A stretch of DNA of 64,000 nucleotides from Halorientalis sp. (GTDB lineage Archaea > Halobacteriota > Halobacteria > Halobacteriales > Haloarculaceae). Below, piece after piece: positions 43,085 through 52,512 of the stretch. Where the stretch lies: the NCBI RefSeq assembly GCF_028275115.1, contig NZ_JAQCNH010000041.1, positions 19,918 to 83,917 of the forward strand, given 5' to 3'. The position numbers and the translations under genes were made by a program. The notes under the pieces are model-generated. The model saw nothing but the letters and a program-made list of their open reading frames with translations. It did no database searches and had not been told where the DNA came from. Each line of letters starts with the position of its first letter. Position 1 is the first letter of the stretch.

Positions 43085-44092
43085 TTATATATCCTCGATT
43101 TCGAAGTCGGCGGCGTAGTGGTCGAGCGCGAGGACGACGACCGCGCCGACGACCGACACGCCGAAGAAGGTGACGAGCACGCTCGTGGAGAAGCCCACGT
43201 CCGCCCGGACCGTCGCGATGGGTGCCCGGAGCGCCCCCACGACGAGCGCGACGAGGAAGGCCAGCGTCACCTCTCGGCTGCGGTTCAGCGCGTACCTGAC
43301 CGCCCGGGAGATGGTGAACAGGCCGACCAGTCCGCCGGCGACGAAGGTGACGACGACCGTCCCGGGGCCGGTAATCGCATCCGTTGAGCCGCCCGTCGCC
43401 AGTCCGGCGAGTCCGTCGACGAACGCCGAGAGCGTCTCGGACAGCCTGGCGTGCTGCCCGAGGATGACGAGAATCAACGAGCCGGAGAGGCCGGGAAGAA
43501 TCATCGCGCTCACAGCGACGGTCCCGGCGACGAACACTAGCGGGAGGCCGCCCCCGAACAGCTCCCGTGCCTGTCCGGACATCAAAAACGCGAACAGGAA
43601 GCCCGCGACGGCGGCGACGCCGGCACCCACCGTCCGAATCGAGATGGCCCGCAGGAGGACGACCCCCGAGGCCGCGATCAGTCCGAAAAAGAAGCCGTAG
43701 AGGACCACCGGCGCGCTCTCGTTGAGGGTTGCGACGATGCGAGTGACGATCACGACGGCCGTGAGGATGCCGGTCAGCAGGATGAGGAGGAACCAGCCGT
43801 CCACCTCGTCGAAGACGGCCTCTGCCCGGCGGACAGAGACACCCCCGTCGAGAGGCGTGAGCGCCTTCAGAAAGCCAGACACTGCCCGTGGCGTGACGGC
43901 GGTGATGGCGGTGATGAGCCGTTCGTAGACCCCGACGATCAGCGCGATGGTCCCGCCCGAAACTCCCGGGACGGCGTCGGCACTCCCCATGAAGACCCCG
44001 ATCAGGTACGTCGACGCCCACTCCCGCAGCGGCGGCACCGACTCCCCGAGCGCCGGGGCCTCGTCGGTCGCGTGGTCCGGCGATGACGACAT
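43085..44092 (-). CDS. DUF368 family polyprenyl-phosphate transporter
   Basis: 335 aa with about eight to nine membrane helices. The family signature GSADAVPGVSGGTIALI lies at residues 36-52, and a related PGLSGSLIL re-entrant motif near 195. Bacterial DUF368 members (PopT) flip undecaprenyl phosphate for cell-wall recycling. In haloarchaea the likely substrate is dolichyl phosphate for N-glycosylation, by inference. It starts 86 bases from the divergent M20 gene. Confidence 0.88.
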   Translation of the reverse strand: MSSSPDHATDEAPALGESVPPLREWASTYLIGVFMGSADAVPGVSGGTIALIVGVYERLITAITAVTPRAVSGFLKALTPLDGGVSVRRAEAVFDEVDGWFLLILLTGILTAVVIVTRIVATLNESAPVVLYGFFFGLIAASGVVLLRAISIRTVGAGVAAVAGFLFAFLMSGQARELFGGGLPLVFVAGTVAVSAMILPGLSGSLILVILGQHARLSETLSAFVDGLAGLATGGSTDAITGPGTVVVTFVAGGLVGLFTISRAVRYALNRSREVTLAFLVALVVGALRAPIATVRADVGFSTSVLVTFFGVSVVGAVVVLALDHYAADFEIEDI

Positions 44093-44177
44093 TTACTCCG
44101 AGTTCCACGAACAACGTCTTGTCTCTTGGGAAACGGGTCGCAGCGCGCTTAACAGACACCCGCCCCCAGTCTCCGAT

Positions 44178-45275
44178 ATGGACGCGACAGAGCTGACACG
44201 GGAACTGGTCTCCATTCCGAGCCACGACTCGGAAGCCGCTGCCGGCGACGCCATCGAGCGATGGCTCCGCGAGCACACCGACGCCGACGTGCGCCGGGAC
44301 GAGGCGGGAGCCGACACAGGCCGGGGTGGCAACGTGTTCGCCCGCAGGGGCTCGGGCGAGACGACGCTCGCGCTGGTGGGCCACCACGACGTGGTGCCGC
44401 CGGACGACGCTCAGACCGACGCTGACGGCGAGTACGTCGTCGAACAGCGCGACGGCCGCATCTACGGCCGTGGCACCGCCGATATGAAGGGCGCGCTGGC
44501 GGCTGCGATGGTCGCCTTCCGCGACGCAACTCCGGCCAGTGAATTCGTGTTCGCCTCTTTCGTCGGAGAGGAGGTCGGCGGCGTCGGCGCCCGTGCAGCT
44601 ATCGACGATGGGTTCGCGCCCGACTACGCCGTCGTCACGGAGGGTTCGACCGGATATTCAGGACCGGAGACTACCGACGTGGCCGTCGCCCACAAGGGCC
44701 GGCGGGGCAGCACGATTACGGCTCACGGCGAGGCCGCACACGCCAGCGAGGCCGAGCAGGGCGAGAACGCCATCTACCGGGCGGCCGACGCCGTCGACGC
44801 GATCAGAGACCTCGATTTCCCCTCGACCGAGGTGTTGGGTCACTCGATGTCCGGTTCGGTCGCAGTCACCGAGGCCGAGGGTGGGTCGGCGATGAACGTG
44901 CTCCCCGAACGCTGTACCCTGACCGTGGACGAGCGGACGGTCCCCGGCGAGCGCGCGCCGTTGAAGCGAGTTGAGGGGGTCACTGGCGTCGAGTGGACCG
45001 TCGACCAGACCCTCCCGCCGATGGCCTGTGACGACGCCGACTTCGCGGATGCGGTCCTCGCGGCCGCCGACGCCGTCCAGGAGGCGAGTCCGGAGCACGT
45101 CGTCAAGCCCCACGCGACGGACGCGGGGTGGCTGTCCGAAGCGGGCACCGACTGCGTGATCTGTGGCATCGCCGAACCTGGTGAGGCCCACACCGCCGAC
45201 GAGAGCGCGTCGCTCGCGGTGATCGAGCGCTGTGAACGCATCTACCGTGGCCTGGTGGAATCGTTCTCCGGGTGA
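44178..45275 (+). CDS. M20 family metallopeptidase (ArgE/DapE type)
   Basis: 365 aa. Metal ligands sit in VGHHDVVPPDD (residues about 74-84), the bridging Asp in GRGTADMKG, and the catalytic Glu pair in SFVGEEVGG (about 135). The dimerisation domain spans about 170-280. It hydrolyses N-acyl or peptide bonds of small substrates, either acetylornithine/succinyl-DAP or dipeptides. No arg or lys genes are nearby to decide. Confidence 0.9.
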   Translation: MDATELTRELVSIPSHDSEAAAGDAIERWLREHTDADVRRDEAGADTGRGGNVFARRGSGETTLALVGHHDVVPPDDAQTDADGEYVVEQRDGRIYGRGTADMKGALAAAMVAFRDATPASEFVFASFVGEEVGGVGARAAIDDGFAPDYAVVTEGSTGYSGPETTDVAVAHKGRRGSTITAHGEAAHASEAEQGENAIYRAADAVDAIRDLDFPSTEVLGHSMSGSVAVTEAEGGSAMNVLPERCTLTVDERTVPGERAPLKRVEGVTGVEWTVDQTLPPMACDDADFADAVLAAADAVQEASPEHVVKPHATDAGWLSEAGTDCVICGIAEPGEAHTADESASLAVIERCERIYRGLVESFSG

Positions 45276-45306
45276 GTCCGGGTGAGTTCGCGGGACGCGG
45301 TGCCGG

Positions 45307-45595
45307 TCAGTCCGCTCCGACAGACGGTTCTGTCGCGTACTCGATGCCTGCTGTGAACCCACCGACGAGCAACCCGACGCCGAGCGACGCACCCAGCAGT
45401 CCGTACGCGACCACCACGTCGGTGTCGTGGACCGCCCAGAACGCCCCCGACCCAAGCAGGATCGATACGAGGGAGACGGCTTTGAGTTGCCCGGTCTGGC
45501 CGACGAACCGCTTCCCGTCTCGCTGTTCACTCGTGACGTTCGAACACCTCCGTGAGCCACGGAATCCCCCCGACGACCGCACCGAGTAGTGCCAC
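45307..45595 (-). pseudogene. Small three-helix membrane protein with probable frameshift
   Basis: From GTG 45595 the frame reads VALLGAVVGGIPWLTEVFERHE and stops at 45529-45527. The next frame continues directly as TSEQRDGKRFVGQTGQLKAV with two further helices (LVSILLGSGAFWAV; YGLLGASLGVGLLVGGF) to a stop at 45309-45307. No start codon serves the second part. Either one base was lost or gained, or two tiny genes overlap. Confidence 0.45.
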
Positions 45596-45845
45596 CGACC
45601 GTGAAGACGGCGACGGGGGCGACCGCCCGTGGTGTCTGTCTGTCGGCTGTTGATTCGACCCGGACGGAAATAACACTCGGCGAAGGGTTCGCCGCCGTCC
45701 GCTCGCTGCCGCCGACGTTCGACCGGGACCGCCGGTCCCGTCGACGCCCGACGCGGCACTCGATACGGTCGTCGCGGTCACGCCCCCAGCCGCCGAGGCG
45801 ACGGTACCGGTGTGGGTCGAAAAGGAGACGCTCCGGCAGGCGTGA
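45596..45845 (+). other. Possible C-terminal gene remnant before cheC
   Basis: On the plus strand EITLGEGFAAVRSLPPTF, and in another frame PVPSTPDAALDTVVAVTPPA...WVEKETLRQA with a stop at 45843-45845, look like pieces of one coding sequence separated by a frameshift. No family is recognised and the evidence is weak. Confidence 0.25.
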
Positions 45846-47375
45846 TCAGAACAGGTCGCCCGGGTCGGCGCCGGTCTGGTCTTTCCGTTCGACTGCGAGC
45901 GCCTCTAACGCCGCGCCGAGGTCGGCCTCGTCGGGCAGGGCGTGTATCTCGCAGGTGAACGCCACGTCGTCGGTCTGGAGGGTCGACTCGATGGTGAACG
46001 CGTGCGTCTGGAACGGCCCCAGTTGCTCTGTAATAATCTCGATGAACGCCATGTTCATATCGCCGACGTACTCGGGCGGGTTGTGTTCGACGCCCGTTTC
46101 GAGGACGTTCGCCCAGCCGTCGATGAACCCGCTGGTCATGATGTTACCCAGTTCCTCGATGGCGCTCTCGTGCATGCCGGTGAGGCCGTCGCAGTCGTTG
46201 GGGTCGACGGGCATCATCTCCTCGGCGATGTTTTTTGCCGACGCCTTGTCGAAGAGGATCACTAACGAGCCGCTGGGCGTGCCCTCGAACTCCACGGTCG
46301 TCCCGACGTAGTCTTCGTCCTCCCGTTGCGGGGCGATATCGTCGATGGGGGTGAAGGTGATTCCGGCAATCTCCGTGCTGGTTTCGATACCGGTCATCTG
46401 GGTCACGCGCCGGGCCGCGGCCTCGGTGCCCTCCTTGGTCAGGTCGCTGAACACCGATAGTTTCTCCAGCTGAATCGAGTCGGTCCCGTCGGCCCCGTCT
46501 TCGAAGCCGAACAGGTCGTCGTCCTCGTCGGGATCGAACGCGTTTGCGCCCTCGCCCACCGATCCGTCGGTGCCGAACCCGCCGGTGTCGTCGCTCGTGT
46601 CGAACGCGCCTTCGGCGTTCCCGTCGAAGGGGTCGTCTCCCGCCGAGTCGGTGGCGCTTTCACCCCCGTCGTCGACTGTCGTGTCTCCGGTCGCCGGTTC
46701 GACAGTTGGCTCGGCGTCGGCGGCGGCCGCAGCCGACTCGTCGTCTTCGCTGGGTTCGACCAGCCCGTCGAGTTTGGCCTCGCCCTCCGACGGCTCTCTT
46801 TCGTCGCGCTCTGTCTCGGCGAACACCGGGTCGAGCGCCGAGCGGTCGGGCGCGAGGTAGACGTCGATGCGGCCGTCGCCCGACCGCCACGTAATCGAAC
46901 TCTGAAAAACGAGCGTGCTGTCGGTTTCGGGGCCGGTGGGGTCGAGTTTGAGCGAGTCGGCGTCCGGGTCGTCGAGGTACGTCGGCGCGGTCATCGACAG
47001 CCCGGCACCGAGGTGGTCGCCCCAGTCGGTCGTGAACGACCCCATCATGATGTTGGCCATCTCCTGCAGTCCCGCCGACGCCATCCCCTCGCTAGCCTCG
47101 CCGGGGACCAGCGCTTCGACGACTGCCTCCGTCGCCGGCTGGTCGAACAGGAGGAGAGCGGTCCCGGAGAGTTTGCCCTCGATGTCGAACCGGACGACTT
47201 CGTAGCCGCCGTCGTCGATCCGGTCGATGATATCCTCGTGGTTCACCAGTAGAATCTTGGTCGTCCCGATGGCCGTGCTGGCGGCCGTCATATCCGTGAG
47301 TGCACTGTTGGCTCGCTCCGTGCCGTCACGGGTCAGCAGATTCAGTTCCTCCAGGGCGTCGATATCGACTTTCAT
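45846..47375 (-). CDS. cheC: Tandem CheC-type chemotaxis protein
   Basis: 509 aa. Two CheC domains: residues about 1-190 (ExxN site LQEMANIMMGSF) and about 300-500 (IEELGNIMTSGF), joined by a 110-residue acidic linker rich in Asp, Glu and Gly. CheC dephosphorylates CheY and partners with CheD. Haloarchaea use several CheC proteins in archaellum control, and both domains here keep the Glu/Asn pair of the phosphatase site. No other che gene is in the window. Confidence 0.88.
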   Translation of the reverse strand: MKVDIDALEELNLLTRDGTERANSALTDMTAASTAIGTTKILLVNHEDIIDRIDDGGYEVVRFDIEGKLSGTALLLFDQPATEAVVEALVPGEASEGMASAGLQEMANIMMGSFTTDWGDHLGAGLSMTAPTYLDDPDADSLKLDPTGPETDSTLVFQSSITWRSGDGRIDVYLAPDRSALDPVFAETERDEREPSEGEAKLDGLVEPSEDDESAAAAADAEPTVEPATGDTTVDDGGESATDSAGDDPFDGNAEGAFDTSDDTGGFGTDGSVGEGANAFDPDEDDDLFGFEDGADGTDSIQLEKLSVFSDLTKEGTEAAARRVTQMTGIETSTEIAGITFTPIDDIAPQREDEDYVGTTVEFEGTPSGSLVILFDKASAKNIAEEMMPVDPNDCDGLTGMHESAIEELGNIMTSGFIDGWANVLETGVEHNPPEYVGDMNMAFIEIITEQLGPFQTHAFTIESTLQTDDVAFTCEIHALPDEADLGAALEALAVERKDQTGADPGDLF

Positions 47376-47547
47376 CGTTCAGTTCCCACCGGCCGAGTCC
47401 TGCCGACACTACCATCGACCGGACCTGTTATGATACCTCGTGAACCTCATTGAATAGTTGTTGCGACGCGATTATCAACTCTGGAACTGGCGTGGGGGTA
47501 ACTGCCGTAGGACCAATTCTTTTATTCCGTCGGTCGAAAATCACCGT

Positions 47548-49050
47548 ATGGCAACGGATCAGGCCGAGCATCCAGACGTGTACGAGTCGCTTTGCGACCA
47601 CGTCCGTCGGATGACCAACGTCGGCAACGCTGCCGGAATCCTCAGTTGGGACCAGCAGGTGACGATGCCCGAGGGTGGCACGCCCGCCCGCTCACAGCAG
47701 ACCGCCGCGCTGTCGGCGCTCCACCACGAACTACTCACCGACGACGACCTCGCCGACTACCTGGACACGCTGAGGAGCCAGGACTTGGACGGCGACGCCG
47801 CCGCGGTCGTCCGCGAGGTCCGACGGGAACACGAGCGCGCCACTCGTGTCGACGGCGACCTGGTCGAGGAACTCTCCGAGACCACCGCAAACGCCCTCCC
47901 GACGTGGGAGCAGGCCAAAGCCGAGGGCGACTGGAACGAGTTCGCCCCCACGCTGGAGCGAATCGTCGAACTGAAACGCGAGCACGCCGCCCAGATCGAC
48001 CCCGACCGAGACCCGTACGAGGTGCTGTTCGAGGAGTACGAACCGTACCTGGGCATCGAAACCGCCGAGCAGGTCCTCGAACGCCTACGCGAGGAACTGG
48101 TGCCACTGATCGAAGACATCGAGGATAGTGACGCCGACCTCGCCGACCCCTTCGAGGGGAGCTACGACGAGGACGCACAGGAGGAACTCGTCCGGGACGC
48201 GCTGGACGCGCTTGGGTACGACTGGGACCGGGGCCGACTCGACACCGCGGCCCACCCCTTCTCGATGGGGACCCAGTTCGACGCTCGCGTGACCACACGG
48301 TTCAAGCCGAACGACCCGCTGGACGCGCTCGGCTCGACCGTCCACGAGTTCGGCCACGCTACCTACACCCTCGGCCTGCCACAGGACGAGTACGGGTCGC
48401 CGCTGGGCCAGTCCCGGGACCTGTCGGTCCACGAGTCCCAGTCCCGGCTCTGGGAGAACCACGTCGGCCGCTCACGCCCCTTCTGGGACCTGTTCACCCC
48501 CACTGTGAACGACCACCTCGGGACCGACGTGTCGCCCCGCGAACTGTACGAGGCGGCCAACCAGATCTACCCGGAGAACCGTATCCGGGTCGAGGCCGAC
48601 GAACTCACATACCACCTCCACATCATCCTCCGGTTCGAGATCGAGCGCGACCTCGTTCGCGGGGACCTGGAAGTCGACGAGATTCCACAGGTGTGGAACG
48701 ACAAGATGGACGAGTATCTGGGTGTGCGGCCCGACACCGACGCCGAGGGCTGTCTGCAGGACATCCACTGGACCCACGGCAACTTCGGCTACTTCCCCAC
48801 CTACTCGCTGGGGAGCGTGCTGGCCGCGCAACTGTTCGCCGCGGCCGAGGACGAACTCGGAGACCTGGACGACGACGTCCGGAACGGCGAGTTCGGTGGG
48901 CTCCACGACTGGCTCACCGAGAACGTCCATCGACACGGCTGTCGGTACACGACCGACGACCTGATCGAAGAGGCGACCGGGGAGCCCCTGACCGCCGACC
49001 ACTTCCTCGACTACGCCCGCGGGAAGTTCGGCGACCTCTACGGGCTCTGA
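47548..49050 (+). CDS. M32 family metallocarboxypeptidase
   Basis: 500 aa thermostable carboxypeptidase type. The zinc-binding STVHEFGHATYTLG (HExxH, near residue 265) is followed by the M32 signatures SQSRLWENHVGRS and ETLWTHGNFGYFPTYSLG-like IHWTHGNFGYFPTYSLGS. It trims C-terminal residues from peptides in the cytoplasm. ATG 47548 lies about 26 bases from a TTTTATTC box, a leaderless start. Confidence 0.94.
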   Translation: MATDQAEHPDVYESLCDHVRRMTNVGNAAGILSWDQQVTMPEGGTPARSQQTAALSALHHELLTDDDLADYLDTLRSQDLDGDAAAVVREVRREHERATRVDGDLVEELSETTANALPTWEQAKAEGDWNEFAPTLERIVELKREHAAQIDPDRDPYEVLFEEYEPYLGIETAEQVLERLREELVPLIEDIEDSDADLADPFEGSYDEDAQEELVRDALDALGYDWDRGRLDTAAHPFSMGTQFDARVTTRFKPNDPLDALGSTVHEFGHATYTLGLPQDEYGSPLGQSRDLSVHESQSRLWENHVGRSRPFWDLFTPTVNDHLGTDVSPRELYEAANQIYPENRIRVEADELTYHLHIILRFEIERDLVRGDLEVDEIPQVWNDKMDEYLGVRPDTDAEGCLQDIHWTHGNFGYFPTYSLGSVLAAQLFAAAEDELGDLDDDVRNGEFGGLHDWLTENVHRHGCRYTTDDLIEEATGEPLTADHFLDYARGKFGDLYGL

Positions 49051-49099
49051 ACTGCGCGTTCGACCGCACGCTTAACCGCCCCGCCCGCCAAGCCGAGAT

Positions 49100-49936
49100 A
49101 TGAGCGACCTCAATCTCGACCCGACGCAACTGGACCGGTACTCCCGGCACGTCATCATGGACGACATCGGACCGGCGGGCCAGAAGGCGCTGCTCGACGC
49201 CGACGTGCTCGTAATCGGCGCCGGCGGCCTTGGCTCGCCGGTCATCCAGTACCTCGCGGCCGCGGGTGTCGGCCGCCTCGGGGTCGCCGACGACGACGTG
49301 GTCGAGCGCTCGAATCTCCAGCGCCAGATCGTCCACGCCGACGCCGACGTGGGCCGTTCCAAAGCCGAGAGCGCCGCCGAGTTCGTCGCCGACTGCAACC
49401 CAGACGTGACCGTCGACACCCACGAGATCAGGGTGCGCGCCGAGAACGTCGAGGACCTGCTCGCAGACTACGACTTCGTCGTCGACGGGAGCGACAACTT
49501 CGAGACCCGGTTCCTCGTCAACGACGCCTGTACGCTCGCCGGCGTCCCGTTCTCTCACGGTGCGATCTACCGCTTCGAGGGCCAGATAACCTCCTTCACC
49601 GAGGGACAGCCCTGCTACCGGTGTCTGTTTCCCGAGGCCCCGCCGGCCGGCGAGATACCCGACTGCTCGGAGGCCGGCGTCCTCGGCGTTCTCCCCGGGA
49701 CCGTCGGTTGCATCCAGGCGACTGAAACTGTGAAGTGGATCCTGCAGGACGCCGGACTCGCCCCCGAGGCCGACACGCTCGACGGTCGGATGGTGTTCTA
49801 CGACGCCATGGACATGACCTTCGAGGAGATTCCCGTCCAACCTAATCCGGACTGCCCCGTCTGCGGCGAGGCTCCGGCTATCTCCTCGGTCGCGGACGTG
49901 GAGTACGTCGAGACCTGCGCCATCGGTGCAGACTGA
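49100..49936 (+). CDS. ubaA: UbaA, E1-like activating enzyme for SAMPs
   Basis: 278 aa MoeB/ThiF/HesA fold. GAGGLGSPVIQYLAAAGVG (residues 35-53) binds ATP, RSNLQRQ is the adenylation arginine region, Cys in PDCSEAGVLGVLPG (about 195) is the likely thioester residue, and two CxxC (CYRC, CPVC) bind zinc. In Haloferax the homolog adenylates SAMP ubiquitin-like proteins for both conjugation and tRNA/molybdopterin sulfur transfer. A desampylase lies 450 bases downstream. Confidence 0.9.
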   Translation: MSDLNLDPTQLDRYSRHVIMDDIGPAGQKALLDADVLVIGAGGLGSPVIQYLAAAGVGRLGVADDDVVERSNLQRQIVHADADVGRSKAESAAEFVADCNPDVTVDTHEIRVRAENVEDLLADYDFVVDGSDNFETRFLVNDACTLAGVPFSHGAIYRFEGQITSFTEGQPCYRCLFPEAPPAGEIPDCSEAGVLGVLPGTVGCIQATETVKWILQDAGLAPEADTLDGRMVFYDAMDMTFEEIPVQPNPDCPVCGEAPAISSVADVEYVETCAIGAD

Positions 49937-50044
49937 GCCGGTTCTCCGGACCCACCGCGGACCAATTTTCACTTTCTGTAATCGGGCGCGTATATTTATA
50001 ATACATTCCCGGCAAGGTGTAGCCGCTCAGGTGGCACTCCTCAG

Positions 50045-50413
50045 ATGTCAATCTCATCGCTCGAAACGAAACTGCCGGCGCTCGTTCTACAGAAGCCTGG
50101 CTACGTCGAGTCGGTGTTCGCGCTGGTGTTCGTCTGGGGGTTCGGCGACGCGGTCTCGACGCTGATCGCGCTCGCGTTCACCGGCGACATCGGGATGGAA
50201 GCCAACCCCTTCGTCCGGCAGTTGCTCGCCCACCACCCCCTGCTCATGCTCGCGATGAAGGCCGTCGTCGCCCTCGTCGTCGGCGTGACGCTGCTGACCT
50301 ACCGCGACGCCATCGAGCGGGTGCCGATGTGGCGGTCCTGGATTCTCACGGTCACGACTCTCGGCACGCTCGTCGTCGTCACGAACGTCTACGTCGGACT
50401 GTCGGCGGTCTGA
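50045..50413 (+). CDS. Small membrane protein (DUF5658-like)
   Basis: 122 aa with three helices (about 22-45, 62-85, 97-118). FGDAVSTLIALAFTGDIGMEANPFVR fits a haloarchaeal family with a GDxxST...EANP pattern. A strong TATA box (ATATTTATAATA near 49992-50003) lies about 45 bases upstream, so this message has a short leader. It overlaps the JAMM 3' end by 25 bases. Confidence 0.7.
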   Translation: MSISSLETKLPALVLQKPGYVESVFALVFVWGFGDAVSTLIALAFTGDIGMEANPFVRQLLAHHPLLMLAMKAVVALVVGVTLLTYRDAIERVPMWRSWILTVTTLGTLVVVTNVYVGLSAV

Positions 50414-50859
50414 ACGGCGACGGTTTCTCGCTCGAACTCCGCCCCCGTCCAGCGCCACGACCCGACGAACGGCTCTGCCCCGCCCAGAGCGACGATCACG
50501 TAGGAGTAGCCCGCCCAGGTCGCCTGCTTCTCGTCCGTCCGGCTCGGTACCGGCGGCCCGGCCGGGTGTGAGTGGACGAAGCCAACCACATCCTGCCCCG
50601 CGTCCTCGATGGACTGCATGTGCGTGAGCTGTTCCGCCGGGTCGAGTTCGTAAGCCGTCCGTGGCTCGCTCGCGACATTCGACGCGCGCCGGTAGCGGTC
50701 GGCCTGGCTCGCGGGCGCGCCGGGTTCACTCGCCTGTTTCGAGGACTCGTTCCGGTCTTCCTCACGCGCTCCGCCGAGCACCCCACAGCACTCCTCCGGC
50801 GTGTGGTCCCGGGCGTGGGCGATCACCTCGTCGTACACAGGACGGGTCAGCGCGAGCAT
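50389..50859 (-). CDS. JAMM/MPN+ metalloprotease (desampylase)
   Basis: 156 aa. The JAMM motif GFVHSHPAGPPVPSRTD (residues about 92-108) and the upstream Glu in PEECCGVLGG give the full zinc site. Haloferax HvJAMM1 of this type cleaves SAMPs from conjugates. A disordered Ser/Ala insert follows the Glu motif. It starts one base after the BtuF-like gene's stop, so they share a transcript. UbaA lies nearby on the other strand. Confidence 0.88.
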   Translation of the reverse strand: MLALTRPVYDEVIAHARDHTPEECCGVLGGAREEDRNESSKQASEPGAPASQADRYRRASNVASEPRTAYELDPAEQLTHMQSIEDAGQDVVGFVHSHPAGPPVPSRTDEKQATWAGYSYVIVALGGAEPFVGSWRWTGAEFERETVAVQTADSPT

Positions 50860-50860
50860 C

Positions 50861-51775
50861 TCAGGCCAGCGCGCCCGGGAACGGCCGGACGGCCGACCGC
50901 GGCGGCACGTCGAACAGGTCCGGGTGGATGCACGCCGCCAGATGCTCCAGCGTCTCGACCAGCCGCGGCCCGGGCCGGTTCACGTAGTGGTTGCCGTCCA
51001 TCGCGAAGACCCGTCCCGCTCGGACGGCGGTCAGACTGGCCCACCCGTCGCGGCCGGTCAGGTCCTCGCGGTTCCGCTCGGTTTGGTCCAGTTCGAACCC
51101 GCAGGGGGCGGCAACGAGCGCCTCTGGGTCGTACTCGCAGACCTCGGCGAACTCCCGGGGCTCGGACCGCACGCCCGACTCGGCCATACCGTACTCGCCG
51201 CCCGCGATTTCGACCATTTCGGGAATCCAGTGGCCCGCGACCATCACGGGGTCGAGCCAGTCCAGCACCGCCACGCGCGGGCGCTTCTCCGCAGCCGCCG
51301 CCGTCCGCTCGACCGCCGTGACCCGCTCGCGCAGGTCCGCGACGAGTTCCGCGGCGCGCTCACCCGTCCCCGTGGCGTCACCGATGCGCCGGATGTCCGA
51401 GAACACGTCGTCTAAACTGTGTGGATCGGTCGTGAGGACGGCGGCGTCGATGTCGAGTCGTTCGACTGCATCCCGAACCAGCACCTCGTCGACAGCACAC
51501 ACGTCACAGATACCCTGTGAAATCACCAGATCCGGGTCGAGCCGTTCGAGCGCGTCGAGGTCGATCTCGTAGACGCCGTCGCCGCTCTGTTCGGCGTCGA
51601 CGACCTGTTCGTTGATCTCCTGGCTGCTCGCCTCTGGGTCGACCCGCGAGCGGTTCACCGCGGGCCGGTCGGCGGCCGCCGGTGGATAGTCACACTCGTG
51701 TGAGACGCCGACGGGTTCGAGCCCGAGGGCGTACACGATCTCCGTCGCCGAGGGAAGCAGGGAGACGATTCGCAT
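50861..51775 (-). CDS. BtuF-like cobalamin-binding protein without signal peptide
   Basis: 304 aa class III periplasmic-binding-protein fold: MRIVSLLPSATEIVYALGLE, then GVSHECDYPP and LVISQGICDVCAVDE. There is no signal peptide or lipobox, so it should stay in the cytoplasm. Related soluble proteins are annotated as cobalamin-binding. The CDVC pair is unusual for a transport receptor. It forms an operon with the JAMM gene. Confidence 0.82.
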   Translation of the reverse strand: MRIVSLLPSATEIVYALGLEPVGVSHECDYPPAAADRPAVNRSRVDPEASSQEINEQVVDAEQSGDGVYEIDLDALERLDPDLVISQGICDVCAVDEVLVRDAVERLDIDAAVLTTDPHSLDDVFSDIRRIGDATGTGERAAELVADLRERVTAVERTAAAAEKRPRVAVLDWLDPVMVAGHWIPEMVEIAGGEYGMAESGVRSEPREFAEVCEYDPEALVAAPCGFELDQTERNREDLTGRDGWASLTAVRAGRVFAMDGNHYVNRPGPRLVETLEHLAACIHPDLFDVPPRSAVRPFPGALA

Positions 51776-51805
51776 GGGTGTGCTACGGCCCCCGGCCTGA
51801 AAAAG

Positions 51806-52408
51806 TCAGAGATCGCGGGGTTTGTCGACCGGTTCGTCGGCCTCGTCGGCGTGGCCGATGACCCACGCGAGCGGGACGAGTTTCGTCCGCTCGCCCACGT
51901 TGAGGCGAATTTTGTCCGGTTCGTTCTCGCGATGCTGGTGTTCGATGGGGGGTGCCTCCGTGACGACCCCTTCGGTCGTATACCCGTACACTGCGCTCTC
52001 CGGCCCGCCTTCGTAGTAGAGCAAGTGGTCACCTTCGACGTACCGCGATGCCCGGGCCGTCGCTTTCCGCGTGGTCTGTCCGGACGCGACGTCCCGTTCG
52101 GACGGCTCCACCAGCAACGTCTCGTCCCCGGCCTCCGGCACCTCGCCACCACGACGCGCGACCTGCTCTTCGACGACGCTGAACCCGGTGACCGTCGCCA
52201 CGTCGCGCCCGTCCGCCCACTCGGTCAGTGCCGCCGACAGCGTGTCGGTCGTCACCTCAGAGCGTGACTCGACCGGCAGTGTCGACTGCCCAACCAATCG
52301 GTCCCCTCCCGAGGTTTCGTACTCGACGACGAGCCGAAACGTGACCTGTTCACCGCGTGAAACAACTTCGATATTAAACTTGCTCCCGGCTATTGAAACC
52401 TTTCCCAT
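51806..52408 (-). CDS. Haloarchaeal protein of unknown function
   Basis: 200 aa, soluble. MGKVSIAGSKFNIEVVSRGEQ begins a beta-rich domain, and a second half has DHLLYYEGGPESAVYGYTTE. No known motif is recognised. It sits 30 bases upstream of the BtuF-like gene on the same strand and may be the first gene of that operon. Confidence 0.65.
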   Translation of the reverse strand: MGKVSIAGSKFNIEVVSRGEQVTFRLVVEYETSGGDRLVGQSTLPVESRSEVTTDTLSAALTEWADGRDVATVTGFSVVEEQVARRGGEVPEAGDETLLVEPSERDVASGQTTRKATARASRYVEGDHLLYYEGGPESAVYGYTTEGVVTEAPPIEHQHRENEPDKIRLNVGERTKLVPLAWVIGHADEADEPVDKPRDL

Positions 52409-52512
52409 GCGCGTTCACTCTGCCTCTCCCCCTGATTTTGTGTTCTGGCTATTAGGGTTCCGGGTTGTATCGTATCCGTGAATCTAAATGTCCGGCAGGG
52501 CAACTGCTGACG

